Shown here one piece after another: positions 1 to 7,057 of a DNA stretch of 27,341 nucleotides. Both the position numbers and the translations under genes were made by a program. Below the pieces are notes generated by a model that saw only the letters and a list, made by a program, of their open reading frames with translations, made no database searches and was not told where the DNA came from. Every line of letters begins with the position of its first letter. The stretch's first letter is position 1. This DNA comes from an uncultured Muribaculum sp. GTDB lineage: Bacteria > Bacteroidota > Bacteroidia > Bacteroidales > Muribaculaceae. The DNA lies in the NCBI GenBank assembly GCA_910578785.1, contig CAJTSJ010000037.1, positions 1 to 27,341 of the forward strand, read 5' to 3'.

Positions 1-51
1 AGCACAACCTTGCCAAGGTTGGGGTCGCGGGTTCGAGTCCCGTTTTTCGCT
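1..51 (+). tRNA. tRNA-Gly(GCC), 3' part only
   Basis: The window opens inside this tRNA. The anticodon stem is CAACC/GGTTG (5-9 with 17-21), with anticodon GCC at 12-14. The T arm (27-43) has the loop TTCGAGT. The 3' acceptor strand TTTTCGC (44-50) and discriminator T (51) follow. No CCA is encoded after it, as is common in Bacteroidetes. The D arm and 5' acceptor strand lie upstream of the window. Confidence 0.93.
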
Positions 52-80
52 CAACGTCAGGCTGACGATGCTGACTAAAT

Positions 81-164
81 GTCCGGGTGGTGGAATTGGT
101 AGACACGCTACTTTGAGGGGGTAGTGGCCGTTCGGCTGTGTGAGTTCGAATCTCATCTCGGACA
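81..164 (+). tRNA. tRNA-Leu(GAG)
   Basis: A complete 84-nt class II tRNA. The acceptor strands GTCCGGG (81-87) and CTCGGAC (157-163) pair with one G-T wobble. The anticodon stem is CTACT (108-112) with GGTAG (120-124), and the anticodon GAG is at 115-117. A long variable arm around TGGCCGTTCGGCTG and a T loop TTCGAAT are present. CCA is not encoded. It lies 29 nt after tRNA-Gly and is probably co-transcribed with it. Confidence 0.95.
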
Positions 165-168
165 CTCT

Positions 169-206
169 AAAATCGCAATTAGTTCTTTGGAATTGGTTGC
201 GATTTT
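169..206 (+). terminator. Rho-independent terminator after the tRNA-Gly/Leu pair
   Basis: AAAATCGCAA (169-178) pairs with TTGCGATTTT (197-206). The stem continues inward with some wobble pairs to a TTTG loop at 186-189, and the downstream sequence is T-rich. It separates the tRNAs from rsmG. Confidence 0.8.
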
Positions 207-230
207 TCTTTTAACGGCAAACTCAAACTT

Positions 231-851
231 ATGGACAACGTAATTCAGAAGTATTTCAAGCTTTCGGAGACCCAGCAGGCGCAGATGGAACAGCTCGGCA
301 CCCTGTACCCCGAGTGGAACCGGAAGATAAACGTAATCTCACGCAAGGACATCGACAACCTCTACGTGAACCACATCCTGCACTCGCTTGCCATAGCCAG
401 GTTTATCACACCGGGCGACGGCACCGCCATTCTCGACATGGGCACAGGAGGAGGATTTCCCGGAATACCGCTCGCCATCATGTGGCCACAATGCCGGTTC
501 CATCTGATCGACCGGATAGGAAAGAAAATCAGAGTGGCGCAGGACATAGCCGGACAGATAGGCCTGACCAACGTCACCTTCCAGCACGGCGACATAGGCG
601 AATGCCGTGACAAGTACGACTTCGTGGTCAGCCGTGCCGTGATGCGCCTTGAAGAGCTCGTTCCGTTAATAAAGAAAAATATCGCCCCGAAATCGAACAA
701 TGCCATACCCAACGGCCTTATATGCCTGAAAGGGGGCGACCTCTCGGGCGAGCTGAACAGGGTAAAGCTCCCTACCCTCGTCGAAAGGCTCGACACCTAT
801 TTCGACGAGCCGTTCTTCGACACGAAGGAGCTTGTGTACGTACAGATTTAA
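231..851 (+). CDS. rsmG: 16S rRNA (guanine-N7)-methyltransferase RsmG (GidB)
   Basis: RsmG uses S-adenosylmethionine to methylate N7 of G527 (E. coli numbering) in the 530 loop of 16S rRNA. The 206-residue length fits the family. The SAM-binding motif I is visible as ILDMGTGGGFPGIP (67-80). It is preceded by the family's HILHSLA segment (48-54) and followed by a conserved SRAV (134-137). It is cytoplasmic. The gene begins 24 nt after the tRNA-Leu terminator and sits 30 nt before a metallo-hydrolase gene on the same strand, so the two may be co-transcribed. I saw no consensus promoter directly upstream. Loss of this non-essential methyltransferase is known in other bacteria to give low-level streptomycin resistance; here the reading frame looks intact. 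Confidence 0.96.
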   Translation: MDNVIQKYFKLSETQQAQMEQLGTLYPEWNRKINVISRKDIDNLYVNHILHSLAIARFITPGDGTAILDMGTGGGFPGIPLAIMWPQCRFHLIDRIGKKIRVAQDIAGQIGLTNVTFQHGDIGECRDKYDFVVSRAVMRLEELVPLIKKNIAPKSNNAIPNGLICLKGGDLSGELNRVKLPTLVERLDTYFDEPFFDTKELVYVQI

Positions 852-881
852 GTAACCGCTTAAAAAACACATCGACAAGAC

Positions 882-1523
882 ATGTTAGAGATAAAGACTT
901 TCACATTCAATATGTTCGGGGTCAACACCTACCTGGTATGGAATCCTCAGACCAAGGAAACCGCCATAATCGACCCCGGAATGATCAGCAAACGCGAAGA
1001 GAAGGAGATTGAAGACTTCATCGCCGACAACGGACTGAAACCGGTCCACCTGATCAACACCCACATGCACCTCGACCACATATTCGGCGACAGATGGGTG
1101 GCCGACCGCTACGGGGTAAAGGTCAAGGCTTCGACCGACGATGAATTTTTAGGCCGACAGGCTCCGGCGCAGGCACGCATGTTCAGCCTGCCCATGAACG
1201 CCGAACCCGTAGGCGTCGACGAACCGCTCCGCGACGGCGACCGCATCGACATCGGAGGCGAAGACGTGCACATCCTTGCCGTACCGGGCCACTCACCCGG
1301 CAGTATAGTGCTTTATTTCCCCGAATCGGGATGGGCCATCACCGGCGATGTGCTTTTCGAAGGTAGCATAGGCCGTACCGACCTCGTAGGGGGCAACCAT
1401 CGACTACTCATCGAAGGCATACGCAAAAAGCTCATGACCCTGCCCTCCTCGACCATCGTGTTTCCAGGCCACGGAAATCCCACCTCAATAGGCCGTGAGA
1501 AGTCGGGCAACCCATACATCTGA
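882..1523 (+). CDS. Metallo-beta-lactamase-fold hydrolase (glyoxalase II-like)
   Basis: A 213-residue cytoplasmic protein with the full set of MBL-fold metal ligands. The THMHLDH motif gives H61, H63, D65 and H66. H137 is in PGHSPGS, D156 in TGDVLF and H197 in FPGHG. This is the binuclear-metal signature of the glyoxalase II/YcbL branch, whose members hydrolyse thioesters such as S-lactoylglutathione. The length suits the short, single-domain YcbL-like group rather than long glyoxalase II with its C-terminal helical domain. The in vivo substrate cannot be read from sequence. There is no signal peptide. It follows rsmG by 30 nt. No terminator is evident after the stop. Confidence 0.93.
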   Translation: MLEIKTFTFNMFGVNTYLVWNPQTKETAIIDPGMISKREEKEIEDFIADNGLKPVHLINTHMHLDHIFGDRWVADRYGVKVKASTDDEFLGRQAPAQARMFSLPMNAEPVGVDEPLRDGDRIDIGGEDVHILAVPGHSPGSIVLYFPESGWAITGDVLFEGSIGRTDLVGGNHRLLIEGIRKKLMTLPSSTIVFPGHGNPTSIGREKSGNPYI

Positions 1524-1623
1524 TACCTTAAGCCCATAAATGACATTCACCGATTACCCGCAAAATTATCTAATATTTAAACAAAAATATCTAAATTCAG
1601 ACAGGTTTTAGTTTAAGGATGCA

Positions 1624-1631
1624 TATTTTTG
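1624..1631 (+). promoter_or_regulatory. Possible Bacteroidetes -7 element, TATTTTTG
   Basis: This octamer matches TAnnTTTG and lies in an AT-rich gap about 74 nt before the ATG at 1705. I do not see a good TTTG -33 box at the expected distance, so the site is tentative. It would drive the broken small gene and probably the lipoprotein behind it. Confidence 0.45.
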
Positions 1632-1704
1632 CCGTCGGACTTTCTTGACAGAGGATTATCCGACTAATAATTTTTTTTATTTACTTAACTAAAATCTCTT
1701 CAAC

Positions 1705-1916
1705 ATGAAAATTTCTTTAGTGCCATTGATTTTGCTGTTCTGCATTCAGGCATCAGCACAAACCCACAGCAGTGCCGACAGCCCGGCATTCAAATTCCCA
1801 TTCCAGCCCGGCGACTCAATCATATAGTTGATACGTCAAGTTGGAATCAAGGCATATATGTCATCCGCGCGACTTGCGGAGAGAATGTCGTAACCAAAAA
1901 GATTACTATAAAATAG
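1705..1916 (+). pseudogene. Frameshifted small secreted protein: signal peptide plus T9SS-like sorting tail
   Basis: An ATG at 1705 opens a 40-codon frame ending at TAG 1825-1827. It encodes a clear signal peptide (MKISLVPLILLFCIQASA, cut before Q19) and about 20 more residues ending PGDSII. In the next frame, from about 1824 to TAG 1914-1916, the DNA encodes VDTSSWNQGIYVIRATCG followed by a lysine-rich ENVVTKK end. That is the layout of Bacteroidetes type IX secretion C-terminal sorting tails (GxYxVr...g...KK..iK). A single -1 shift near ATC-ATA-TAG would join the parts into about 70 residues. The gene may be a remnant with its body deleted, a one-base frameshift, or a sequencing error. The two frames are directly visible; the common origin is inferred. 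Confidence 0.5.
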
Positions 1917-1942
1917 AAATTAACAACAAAAAAATCAATCAT

Positions 1943-2338
1943 ATGAAAAAGAATTTATTGCTGATGCTGACCGCCATGCTTCTGTCAATGGCTGTATGGA
2001 GTTGCTCGGACGACGATAATAACATGGTTTCTGTCGGCTTTACCGATTTGGAATATCGGCACATGGATTTCGAAAAATTGCCCCAACCCGTGCAAGACGA
2101 AGCTAAAAGACTCGAAATATTATGGAGTATCAGCAAAGGATTATATAATGGGCAGGAGGCATACATGATATACGGCCTTAGCAACCCGCTATCATCATTT
2201 ATTTGGTGGCCGGTTATATATGCCGACGGGACTAAAGTCCCCTTCGATGAAGTCAACAAAGGCATCGAGGCCGGATTATTCGACAACTGGGTATGCGTAT
2301 ATCATGAAAGCCGTGATAAACCCATAATCCGGGAATAA
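1943..2338 (+). CDS. Probable surface-exposed lipoprotein, unknown function
   Basis: The reading frame is open further upstream from a TTG at 1841, but the ATG at 1943 is the sensible start because it begins a textbook lipoprotein signal: MKKNLLLMLTAMLLSMAVWS with lipid cysteine C21. The cysteine is followed by SDDDNN. In Bacteroides an acidic run of this type (SDDDD-like) is the lipoprotein export signal that sends lipoproteins to the outer face of the outer membrane. The mature part is about 110 residues, rich in aromatics (WWPVIYADG, YHESRDKP), and I do not recognise its family. The upstream segment belongs to the decayed secreted gene at 1705-1916, so the pair may once have been co-transcribed. 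A strong hairpin terminator follows 28 nt after the stop. Confidence 0.75.
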   Translation: MKKNLLLMLTAMLLSMAVWSCSDDDNNMVSVGFTDLEYRHMDFEKLPQPVQDEAKRLEILWSISKGLYNGQEAYMIYGLSNPLSSFIWWPVIYADGTKVPFDEVNKGIEAGLFDNWVCVYHESRDKPIIRE

Positions 2339-2366
2339 AAATTTCAGGAATTTTCTTAGAAGAATC

Positions 2367-2408
2367 GAGGGTGTTGCAAAACTTGGAAGTATGTTTTGCA
2401 ACACCTTC
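2367..2408 (+). terminator. Rho-independent terminator after the lipoprotein gene
   Basis: GGTGTTGCAAAAC (2370-2382) pairs perfectly with GTTTTGCAACACC (2393-2405). The pairing can extend outward by GAG/TTC (2367-2369 with 2406-2408, one wobble). The loop is 10 nt and a T-rich stretch follows. Confidence 0.85.
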
Positions 2409-2502
2409 TTTAAATCCGGCAATACGTTCAACCAAGAACAGCCCGATCCAAAAACAATCGCCATCATATTGACATTATAATAATAAACGCGATTGTCAAG
2501 AC

Positions 2503-2874
2503 ATGAAATACGAACGGTTTTCAAGCATATATTCTCCGACAAGGCTTCGCAGGAAGATAGCCGGATGCGCCCGCAAGGCCGGAATCAAGGTGATAAACAT
2601 GGTTCTGATACTATACTACGTCGCCACCGACCCGCACACGTCGCTAAAGGACAAAGCCACCATATACGGAGCTTTGGGCTACTTCATACTCCCGTTTGAC
2701 ATTCTGCCCGACTCCATACCGCTTCTCGGCTTCTCCGACGACCTGTCGGCCCTCGTATGGGCCATAACCACAATCTCCCACAACATAACTCCGGAAATAA
2801 AACAGAGAGCCAAGGAGCAACTCGGCCGGTGGTTCAAGCAGGTCGACGAAGCCGACCTGACACTGACCAAATAG
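2503..2874 (+). CDS. DUF1232 (YkvA-like) membrane protein
   Basis: A 123-residue protein carrying the DUF1232 signature: GYFILPFDILPD (59-70) followed by SIPLLGFSDD (71-80). The conserved aspartates and the PxDxxPD-type core between two hydrophobic stretches (about 28-42 and 53-76) are typical. A short third hydrophobic segment follows (ALVWAIT). The family is widespread, short and of unknown biochemical role; members are predicted to sit in or on the cytoplasmic membrane. The N-terminus is basic (RLRRK). The gene is flanked by a terminator upstream and converges on a minus-strand gene 26 nt downstream, so it appears to be monocistronic. I found no consensus promoter in the 94 nt before it. 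Confidence 0.85.
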   Translation: MKYERFSSIYSPTRLRRKIAGCARKAGIKVINMVLILYYVATDPHTSLKDKATIYGALGYFILPFDILPDSIPLLGFSDDLSALVWAITTISHNITPEIKQRAKEQLGRWFKQVDEADLTLTK

Positions 2875-2900
2875 GCAGGCCGAGAGTATGACAGGACTTT

Positions 2901-3338
2901 TTAAACATCCGTGTTGTCAACCACGCGGATGCCTGGATTGACTTCAAGCAACGCTTCGACGAACGACTCTTTGTCCATGGGAGCAACCTCCAGCGGAGAA
3001 AAGCCGTTAATCGGCCTATGGCCGGAAAACCGGATAGAAAGCCGTTCGCCCGACGGCGCCCCAAGCGAAAGAAACCCGCCAGTGAACCTGACCTCGCTTA
3101 TCCTGCTTATCGGAAAACGCCGGGGCAGACAGAACATATACACTATCAGACATCCGTCGGCCACCGCATACCATGTGCCGAACAGCGTCAGAACGACTAC
3201 GCCCACGATGCACGAACCGCACAGGGCCACAGCCCACCACGGCAACGAAATCGCCGTGACAAGGACTATCACCACGGCAAATATCAGCATCACGTAAGAG
3301 AACCACCCTGTCCGAGGGCGGAAAACCCGGTACGTCAT
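2901..3338 (-). CDS. Small membrane protein with PH-like domain
   Basis: A 145-residue protein with two N-terminal transmembrane helices (about 14-31 and 34-54). These are followed by a beta-rich domain beginning GTWYAVADGCLIVYMF (54-69) with PISRISEVR (76-84). The order of hairpin helices, then Y-x-V-x-D-x-L-I-V, then an I-x-x-I-x-x-V pattern is that of bacterial PH (DUF304-like) membrane proteins. No enzymatic residues are evident. Its ATG overlaps the stop codon of the upstream antiporter gene (ATGA, 3335-3338), implying translational coupling and possibly a physical or regulatory partnership. The family assignment rests on pattern only. Confidence 0.65.
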   Translation of the reverse strand: MTYRVFRPRTGWFSYVMLIFAVVIVLVTAISLPWWAVALCGSCIVGVVVLTLFGTWYAVADGCLIVYMFCLPRRFPISRISEVRFTGGFLSLGAPSGERLSIRFSGHRPINGFSPLEVAPMDKESFVEALLEVNPGIRVVDNTDV

Positions 3339-5521
3339 AAATCTATCTTTTTACGGCGGTTGCGCTGTGTGAACCGCTTTCTGAGCAGTATCAGCCTGCG
3401 GTAATATCCGGCCAGGGTCACCCAGAGAGTGCTCGGCGTGGCCACAATGTCGCTCGACAGCGGGTCCATGATCGAGGGCACCGGAGCCTCGTCGCCAAAC
3501 TGCCCGGGATAAAGCACAACCAGATTGTTCCGCGAAAAATATTTTTGCAGGAATCCCGGCAATTCGTCCATCGAAGTGTTGAACGACACCGAAGCCCTTC
3601 GCGAGTTGACCACGATAAACAGGTCGTCGTCGAGTATGCGGTTGGCCAGCAGCAGGAAGTCGTCCCACTCCTCCACGTCGCGGTATTCGTGGCGTATGTC
3701 GTAGCGTTCGCACTTGAGCACCGCCCTGATGTATGACCTCGTGTCAGGATGGCAACAGAATATCACACGGCACCCAATCTGCACCGTCAGGTTGGCTATG
3801 GACATCACCCACTGGCGGAAACCGGTCTCGAACTGCGCTTTTTCGGGAACGTAGACCACTATCCTGGTGACGGTGCTCACCGGAATAAAGCACCGCGTAA
3901 TGACTATCATCTTGTTGGTGGCCTTAAGCAACTGCTCAATCTTGGAGCCAAAAAACGAATCGACCACAGTGGTCTTCCTGTGCAGACCGATTATCACCTC
4001 CGTGATGTCGCGCTCCTCGATCGTGTTCACCAGACCCGTGACCACGTTAAGGTCATAGCGCTCTATGGCAGTAAGCTTCATGTCGACACTCGCGGCGGCC
4101 TGCTCGGCCACATCGAGCGAGTTGCGCCCTATGGCGCGCGAACCGGGCGAATTGTCGTTGCGCACATGTACGGCATACATCTTACCGCCCCGCACCGTCG
4201 GGTTGCGCATGAGAACGGCGAAATCGACCAGAGCGGAGGCTGTCACCGGATTGGCTATCGAAATCAAGGTGTTGGACCTTACAGCCACCCGCTCGTCGCC
4301 GTCACGGCTCTCGTCCTTCAATATGGCGAGCTTGATCCTCGACGCGGCCCGCTCGGTTATAATCGACGATACGGCACACGTGACAAGTATCATCACAATC
4401 GTGCCGTTCAGCACCGACTCATTGAATATGCCTATGTTATAACCGATCATCACGGCGGCCAGCGTCGCGGCGGCCTGCGCGTTGGACAGTCCGAACATCA
4501 TGCTTCGGTCCATCGACCTCATCTTATATGTCAGCTGGGTCAGCCAGGCCGCAATCCACTTGCAGGCCGTGGCGACCACCGACATCACGGCGGCCACATA
4601 GACGGTCTCCCAGCTTGACACCACGATGTTCACATTTATCAGCATGCCGACACCTATAAGGAAATACGGAATGAAAATGGCATTGCCGACAAATTCGATA
4701 CGGTTCATCAACGCCGACGCATTGGGTATATAGCGGTTGAGCACCAACCCGGCATAGAACGCTCCGAGCACGCTCTCAAGCCCGATCATCCTGGCGGAAT
4801 AGCTGGCGAGGAACACCATGGCCAGCACATAGATGAACTGAGTTATGTTGTCGTTGTATTTCTTGAAAAACCATCGTGTCAGACGCGGAAACGCATATAC
4901 TATGACCAGACAGTATATCACCAGGCGCAACAGCAGTTTCAGAATCTCGCCCATGCTGAAAGCGCCGTCGCTGTATATCCCGACGACTCCGGCCAGCACG
5001 ATCAAGGCACCAAGCACGGTGACGATGGTTCCGGCAATCGTTATGATCACGGCAGGCGACTTCGAAAGCCCGAAACGCGACACCACGGGATAGGCTATCA
5101 GTGTGTGGGACGCATACATCGACGCGAGCAACACGGACGTGAGCCAGTTGAATCCAAGCAGGTAGACCGAAGTGACCGTACCGACCACCATCGGCACCAT
5201 AAAGGTATAAAGTCCAAAACCAAGCCCCTTCTTCAGGTTCTTCTTAAGGTGGTACATGTCAATCTCGATTCCGGCGAGGAACATGAGGTAAAGTATGCCC
5301 ACCTGCCCGAAAATCTCAAACGAGGCATCGCGGTTAAGAAGTCCTATGCCGTAAGGGCCGATAGCTACTCCGGCCACAATCATGCCTATGATATGAGGCA
5401 CTTTCAGGCGATTGAGCAGTATCGGGGCAAGCAGAATAATGACCAGCACGATAAAAAATATCAACACCGGATCGGTCACCAACGGCAATGTCACTTTTAA
5501 AAGACTCATCGAAATTGTCAT
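3335..5521 (-). CDS. Cation:proton antiporter (CPA2/Kef type) with Usp-like C-terminal half
   Basis: A 728-residue protein. Residues about 15-400 form the Na+/H+ exchanger fold with roughly a dozen hydrophobic segments. These include LKVPHIIGMIVAGVAIGPYG near the N-terminus and a GQVGILYLMFLAGIEID segment typical of CPA2 transporters. The remaining 300 or so residues are soluble and resemble two tandem universal-stress-protein folds: VYVPEKAQFETGFRQWVMSI begins one half, and IIGLHRK with SKIEQLLKATNKMIVI closes the other. There is no TrkA-N/RCK-type glycine-rich domain, unlike KefB/KefC. The likely role is export of Na+ or K+ in exchange for protons at the inner membrane, possibly gated by a nucleotide bound to the Usp part. 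An alternative start is Met5. The gene overlaps the downstream PH-like gene by 4 nt and is divergent from the RND efflux operon. Confidence 0.88.
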   Translation of the reverse strand: MTISMSLLKVTLPLVTDPVLIFFIVLVIILLAPILLNRLKVPHIIGMIVAGVAIGPYGIGLLNRDASFEIFGQVGILYLMFLAGIEIDMYHLKKNLKKGLGFGLYTFMVPMVVGTVTSVYLLGFNWLTSVLLASMYASHTLIAYPVVSRFGLSKSPAVIITIAGTIVTVLGALIVLAGVVGIYSDGAFSMGEILKLLLRLVIYCLVIVYAFPRLTRWFFKKYNDNITQFIYVLAMVFLASYSARMIGLESVLGAFYAGLVLNRYIPNASALMNRIEFVGNAIFIPYFLIGVGMLINVNIVVSSWETVYVAAVMSVVATACKWIAAWLTQLTYKMRSMDRSMMFGLSNAQAAATLAAVMIGYNIGIFNESVLNGTIVMILVTCAVSSIITERAASRIKLAILKDESRDGDERVAVRSNTLISIANPVTASALVDFAVLMRNPTVRGGKMYAVHVRNDNSPGSRAIGRNSLDVAEQAAASVDMKLTAIERYDLNVVTGLVNTIEERDITEVIIGLHRKTTVVDSFFGSKIEQLLKATNKMIVITRCFIPVSTVTRIVVYVPEKAQFETGFRQWVMSIANLTVQIGCRVIFCCHPDTRSYIRAVLKCERYDIRHEYRDVEEWDDFLLLANRILDDDLFIVVNSRRASVSFNTSMDELPGFLQKYFSRNNLVVLYPGQFGDEAPVPSIMDPLSSDIVATPSTLWVTLAGYYRRLILLRKRFTQRNRRKKIDL

Positions 5522-5537
5522 ATTTAATTATCAACTA

Positions 5538-5545
5538 CAAAAATA
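5538..5545 (-). promoter_or_regulatory. Possible -7 element for the antiporter operon
   Basis: On the minus strand this reads TATTTTTG, a match to TAnnTTTG. It lies only 16 nt upstream of the annotated ATG, which would leave a very short leader or favour the Met5 start. A weak TTGT-like box lies about 20 nt further upstream. Confidence 0.35.
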
Positions 5546-5708
5546 CTCAATTAAATTTTATTTCACAACCGCTCGCCCCATTTCGAATCCGGAATATTAC
5601 ATTTAGACAAACTTAAACCACTCCTAAGGAAAAGAATTCGCCTTATTTACCAATATTATGCCCGAATTGGAGCTTTTTACGTAAATTAACGGATAAATGT
5701 TATTTATA

Positions 5709-5742
5709 TTGACTACTAATTCAATCAGACTTCCTAACTTTG
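5709..5742 (+). promoter_or_regulatory. Promoter of the RND efflux / lpxA operon
   Basis: TAACTTTG at 5735-5742 is a full match to the Bacteroidetes -7 element TAnnTTTG. The best upstream box is TTGA at 5709-5712, 22 nt away, slightly outside the usual 19-21 spacing. The leader to the first possible ATG is about 100 nt. Confidence 0.7.
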
Positions 5743-5842
5743 CACTGAAAATCAGCAATCGTCCATTCCAGTCATTATGGAGAAAGGCTGAGGCAAAATC
5801 AGCTATAGAATAATTTCAATAGGGAAAATAAACAATAAAGTT

Positions 5843-7003
5843 ATGGATTTAAAAGCAATGAAGACTGCCGGAACTCTATTATCCGCAGCAGCAATCCTGT
5901 GTTTCACCTCTTGCGGAGGCGGCCAGCAACAGCAAGCCCAGGCACCGGCTCCCCAAATCGCCACAATGACTATCGGATATTCGACATCCGATCTTGAAAG
6001 CGCCTATCCGGTCACTATCAAAGGACGCACCGACATCGACATCCGTCCGCAGGTCACCGGTTTTATAACCAAAGTACATGTTGACGAAGGCCAGCAGGTA
6101 AAGAAAGGCCAGCTCCTGTTCACTATCGACCAGGTACAGTACCAGGCCCAGGTTGACGCCGCCGAAGCCGCCACACGCGTAGCTGAAAGCGCCGTCGGCA
6201 CTGCAAAACTGACCGAAGCCAACAAGCGCAAGCTCTTCGACAAAAACATCATCAGCGAATATGAATGGCAGATGGCCGACAACAACCTCAAATCGGCCCA
6301 GGCCCAGCTCGCCTCGGCTCAGGCCCAGCTGACTTCGGCCAAAAAGAACCTGGCCTACACCCAGGTGACGTCGCCGAGCGACGGAGTCATCGGCTCAATC
6401 CCCAACCGTGAAGGTTCCCTGGCCTCGCCGTCGTCGGCACAGCCGTTGACCACAGTCAGCGACAACTCGGAAGTGTACGCATACTTCTCGCTCAACGAAA
6501 AGGACATCCTCGACCTGACCAAGGGAGGCTCCGTTTCGCTGAATTCAAGCGTAGGCAACATGCCCGAAGTGTCGCTCCGCCTTGCCAACGGCGAGATTTA
6601 CCCAAACAAGGGTAAAGTGGCCACCGTGTCGGGTGTAATAGGAAGCACCACCGGTTCGGCATCAGTACGCGCACTGTTTGACAACAAGAACGGCATGCTA
6701 CGTAGCGGAAGCACCGGACAAGTGCTCATACCCATCCACTCCGACAGTGCCCTCATCATACCTCAGAAGGCCACCTTCGAGCTTCAGGACCGCCGATTCG
6801 TATACGTTGTCAGCGACTCCAATACAGTCAAGTCCGTGCCCATTACCGTAAGCCCCGTAAGCGACGGACAGACATTCATAGTGACTTCCGGACTTAAGCC
6901 CGGCGACCGCATCGCTATCGAAAGCGTCGGCAACAAGCTTAAAGACGGCATGGCCATCGTGCCCACAGATCCCAACGCCCAGGCCCAGGCTCCCCAGCAA
7001 TAA
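5843..7003 (+). CDS. RND efflux periplasmic adaptor (membrane fusion lipoprotein, AcrA/MexA type)
   Basis: This adaptor links the inner-membrane RND pump to the outer-membrane channel. The N-terminus is a lipoprotein signal ending FTSC with lipid cysteine C24; the true start may be Met6 (5858). A Gln/Ala/Pro-rich linker follows. The lipoyl half-motif ITKVHVDEGQQVKKGQLLF lies at about 75-93. An alpha-helical hairpin rich in Ala/Gln (about 102-172, with AQAQLASAQAQL repeats) comes next. The second lipoyl half YTQVTSPSDGVIGSI is at 172-186, followed by beta-barrel and membrane-proximal domains. The 386-residue length is normal for the family. It leads a three-gene pump operon with a 54-nt gap to the permease. 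The substrate spectrum cannot be inferred. Confidence 0.94.
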   Translation: MDLKAMKTAGTLLSAAAILCFTSCGGGQQQQAQAPAPQIATMTIGYSTSDLESAYPVTIKGRTDIDIRPQVTGFITKVHVDEGQQVKKGQLLFTIDQVQYQAQVDAAEAATRVAESAVGTAKLTEANKRKLFDKNIISEYEWQMADNNLKSAQAQLASAQAQLTSAKKNLAYTQVTSPSDGVIGSIPNREGSLASPSSAQPLTTVSDNSEVYAYFSLNEKDILDLTKGGSVSLNSSVGNMPEVSLRLANGEIYPNKGKVATVSGVIGSTTGSASVRALFDNKNGMLRSGSTGQVLIPIHSDSALIIPQKATFELQDRRFVYVVSDSNTVKSVPITVSPVSDGQTFIVTSGLKPGDRIAIESVGNKLKDGMAIVPTDPNAQAQAPQQ

Positions 7004-7057
7004 CTTCAACCGACACTCTCTGCCTCGGATAACAAACTTTAACAACAGCGTTAAAAC

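Larger units (their letters stand above)
5522..5842. other. Divergent intergenic region between antiporter and efflux operon
   Basis: This 321-nt AT-rich gap holds no convincing gene. I see candidate promoters facing each way (5538-5545 minus, 5735-5742 plus) and a leader of about 100 nt before the adaptor gene. No clear operator palindrome stood out, and no local regulator gene (TetR, MarR or AraC type) is encoded near the pump. Confidence 0.6.

Noticed and set aside
1..164. tRNA cluster as an integration site
   Set aside because: No integrase, direct repeat of the tRNA 3' end or phage-like gene lies in the adjacent sequence visible here.
1841..1942. In-frame extension of the lipoprotein gene from TTG 1841
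   Set aside because: The extension is a polar, non-signal sequence that overlaps the sorting-tail frame; the ATG at 1943 begins a perfect lipoprotein signal.
2909..2934. Hairpin around CATCCG...CGGATG near the end of the PH-like gene
   Set aside because: It lies inside coding sequence, has an imperfect stem and lacks a T run on either strand in the right place.
3749..4618. Long plus-strand frame of 289 codons opposite the antiporter gene
   Set aside because: It is a histidine- and arginine-rich shadow of the minus-strand transporter, with no recognisable domain.
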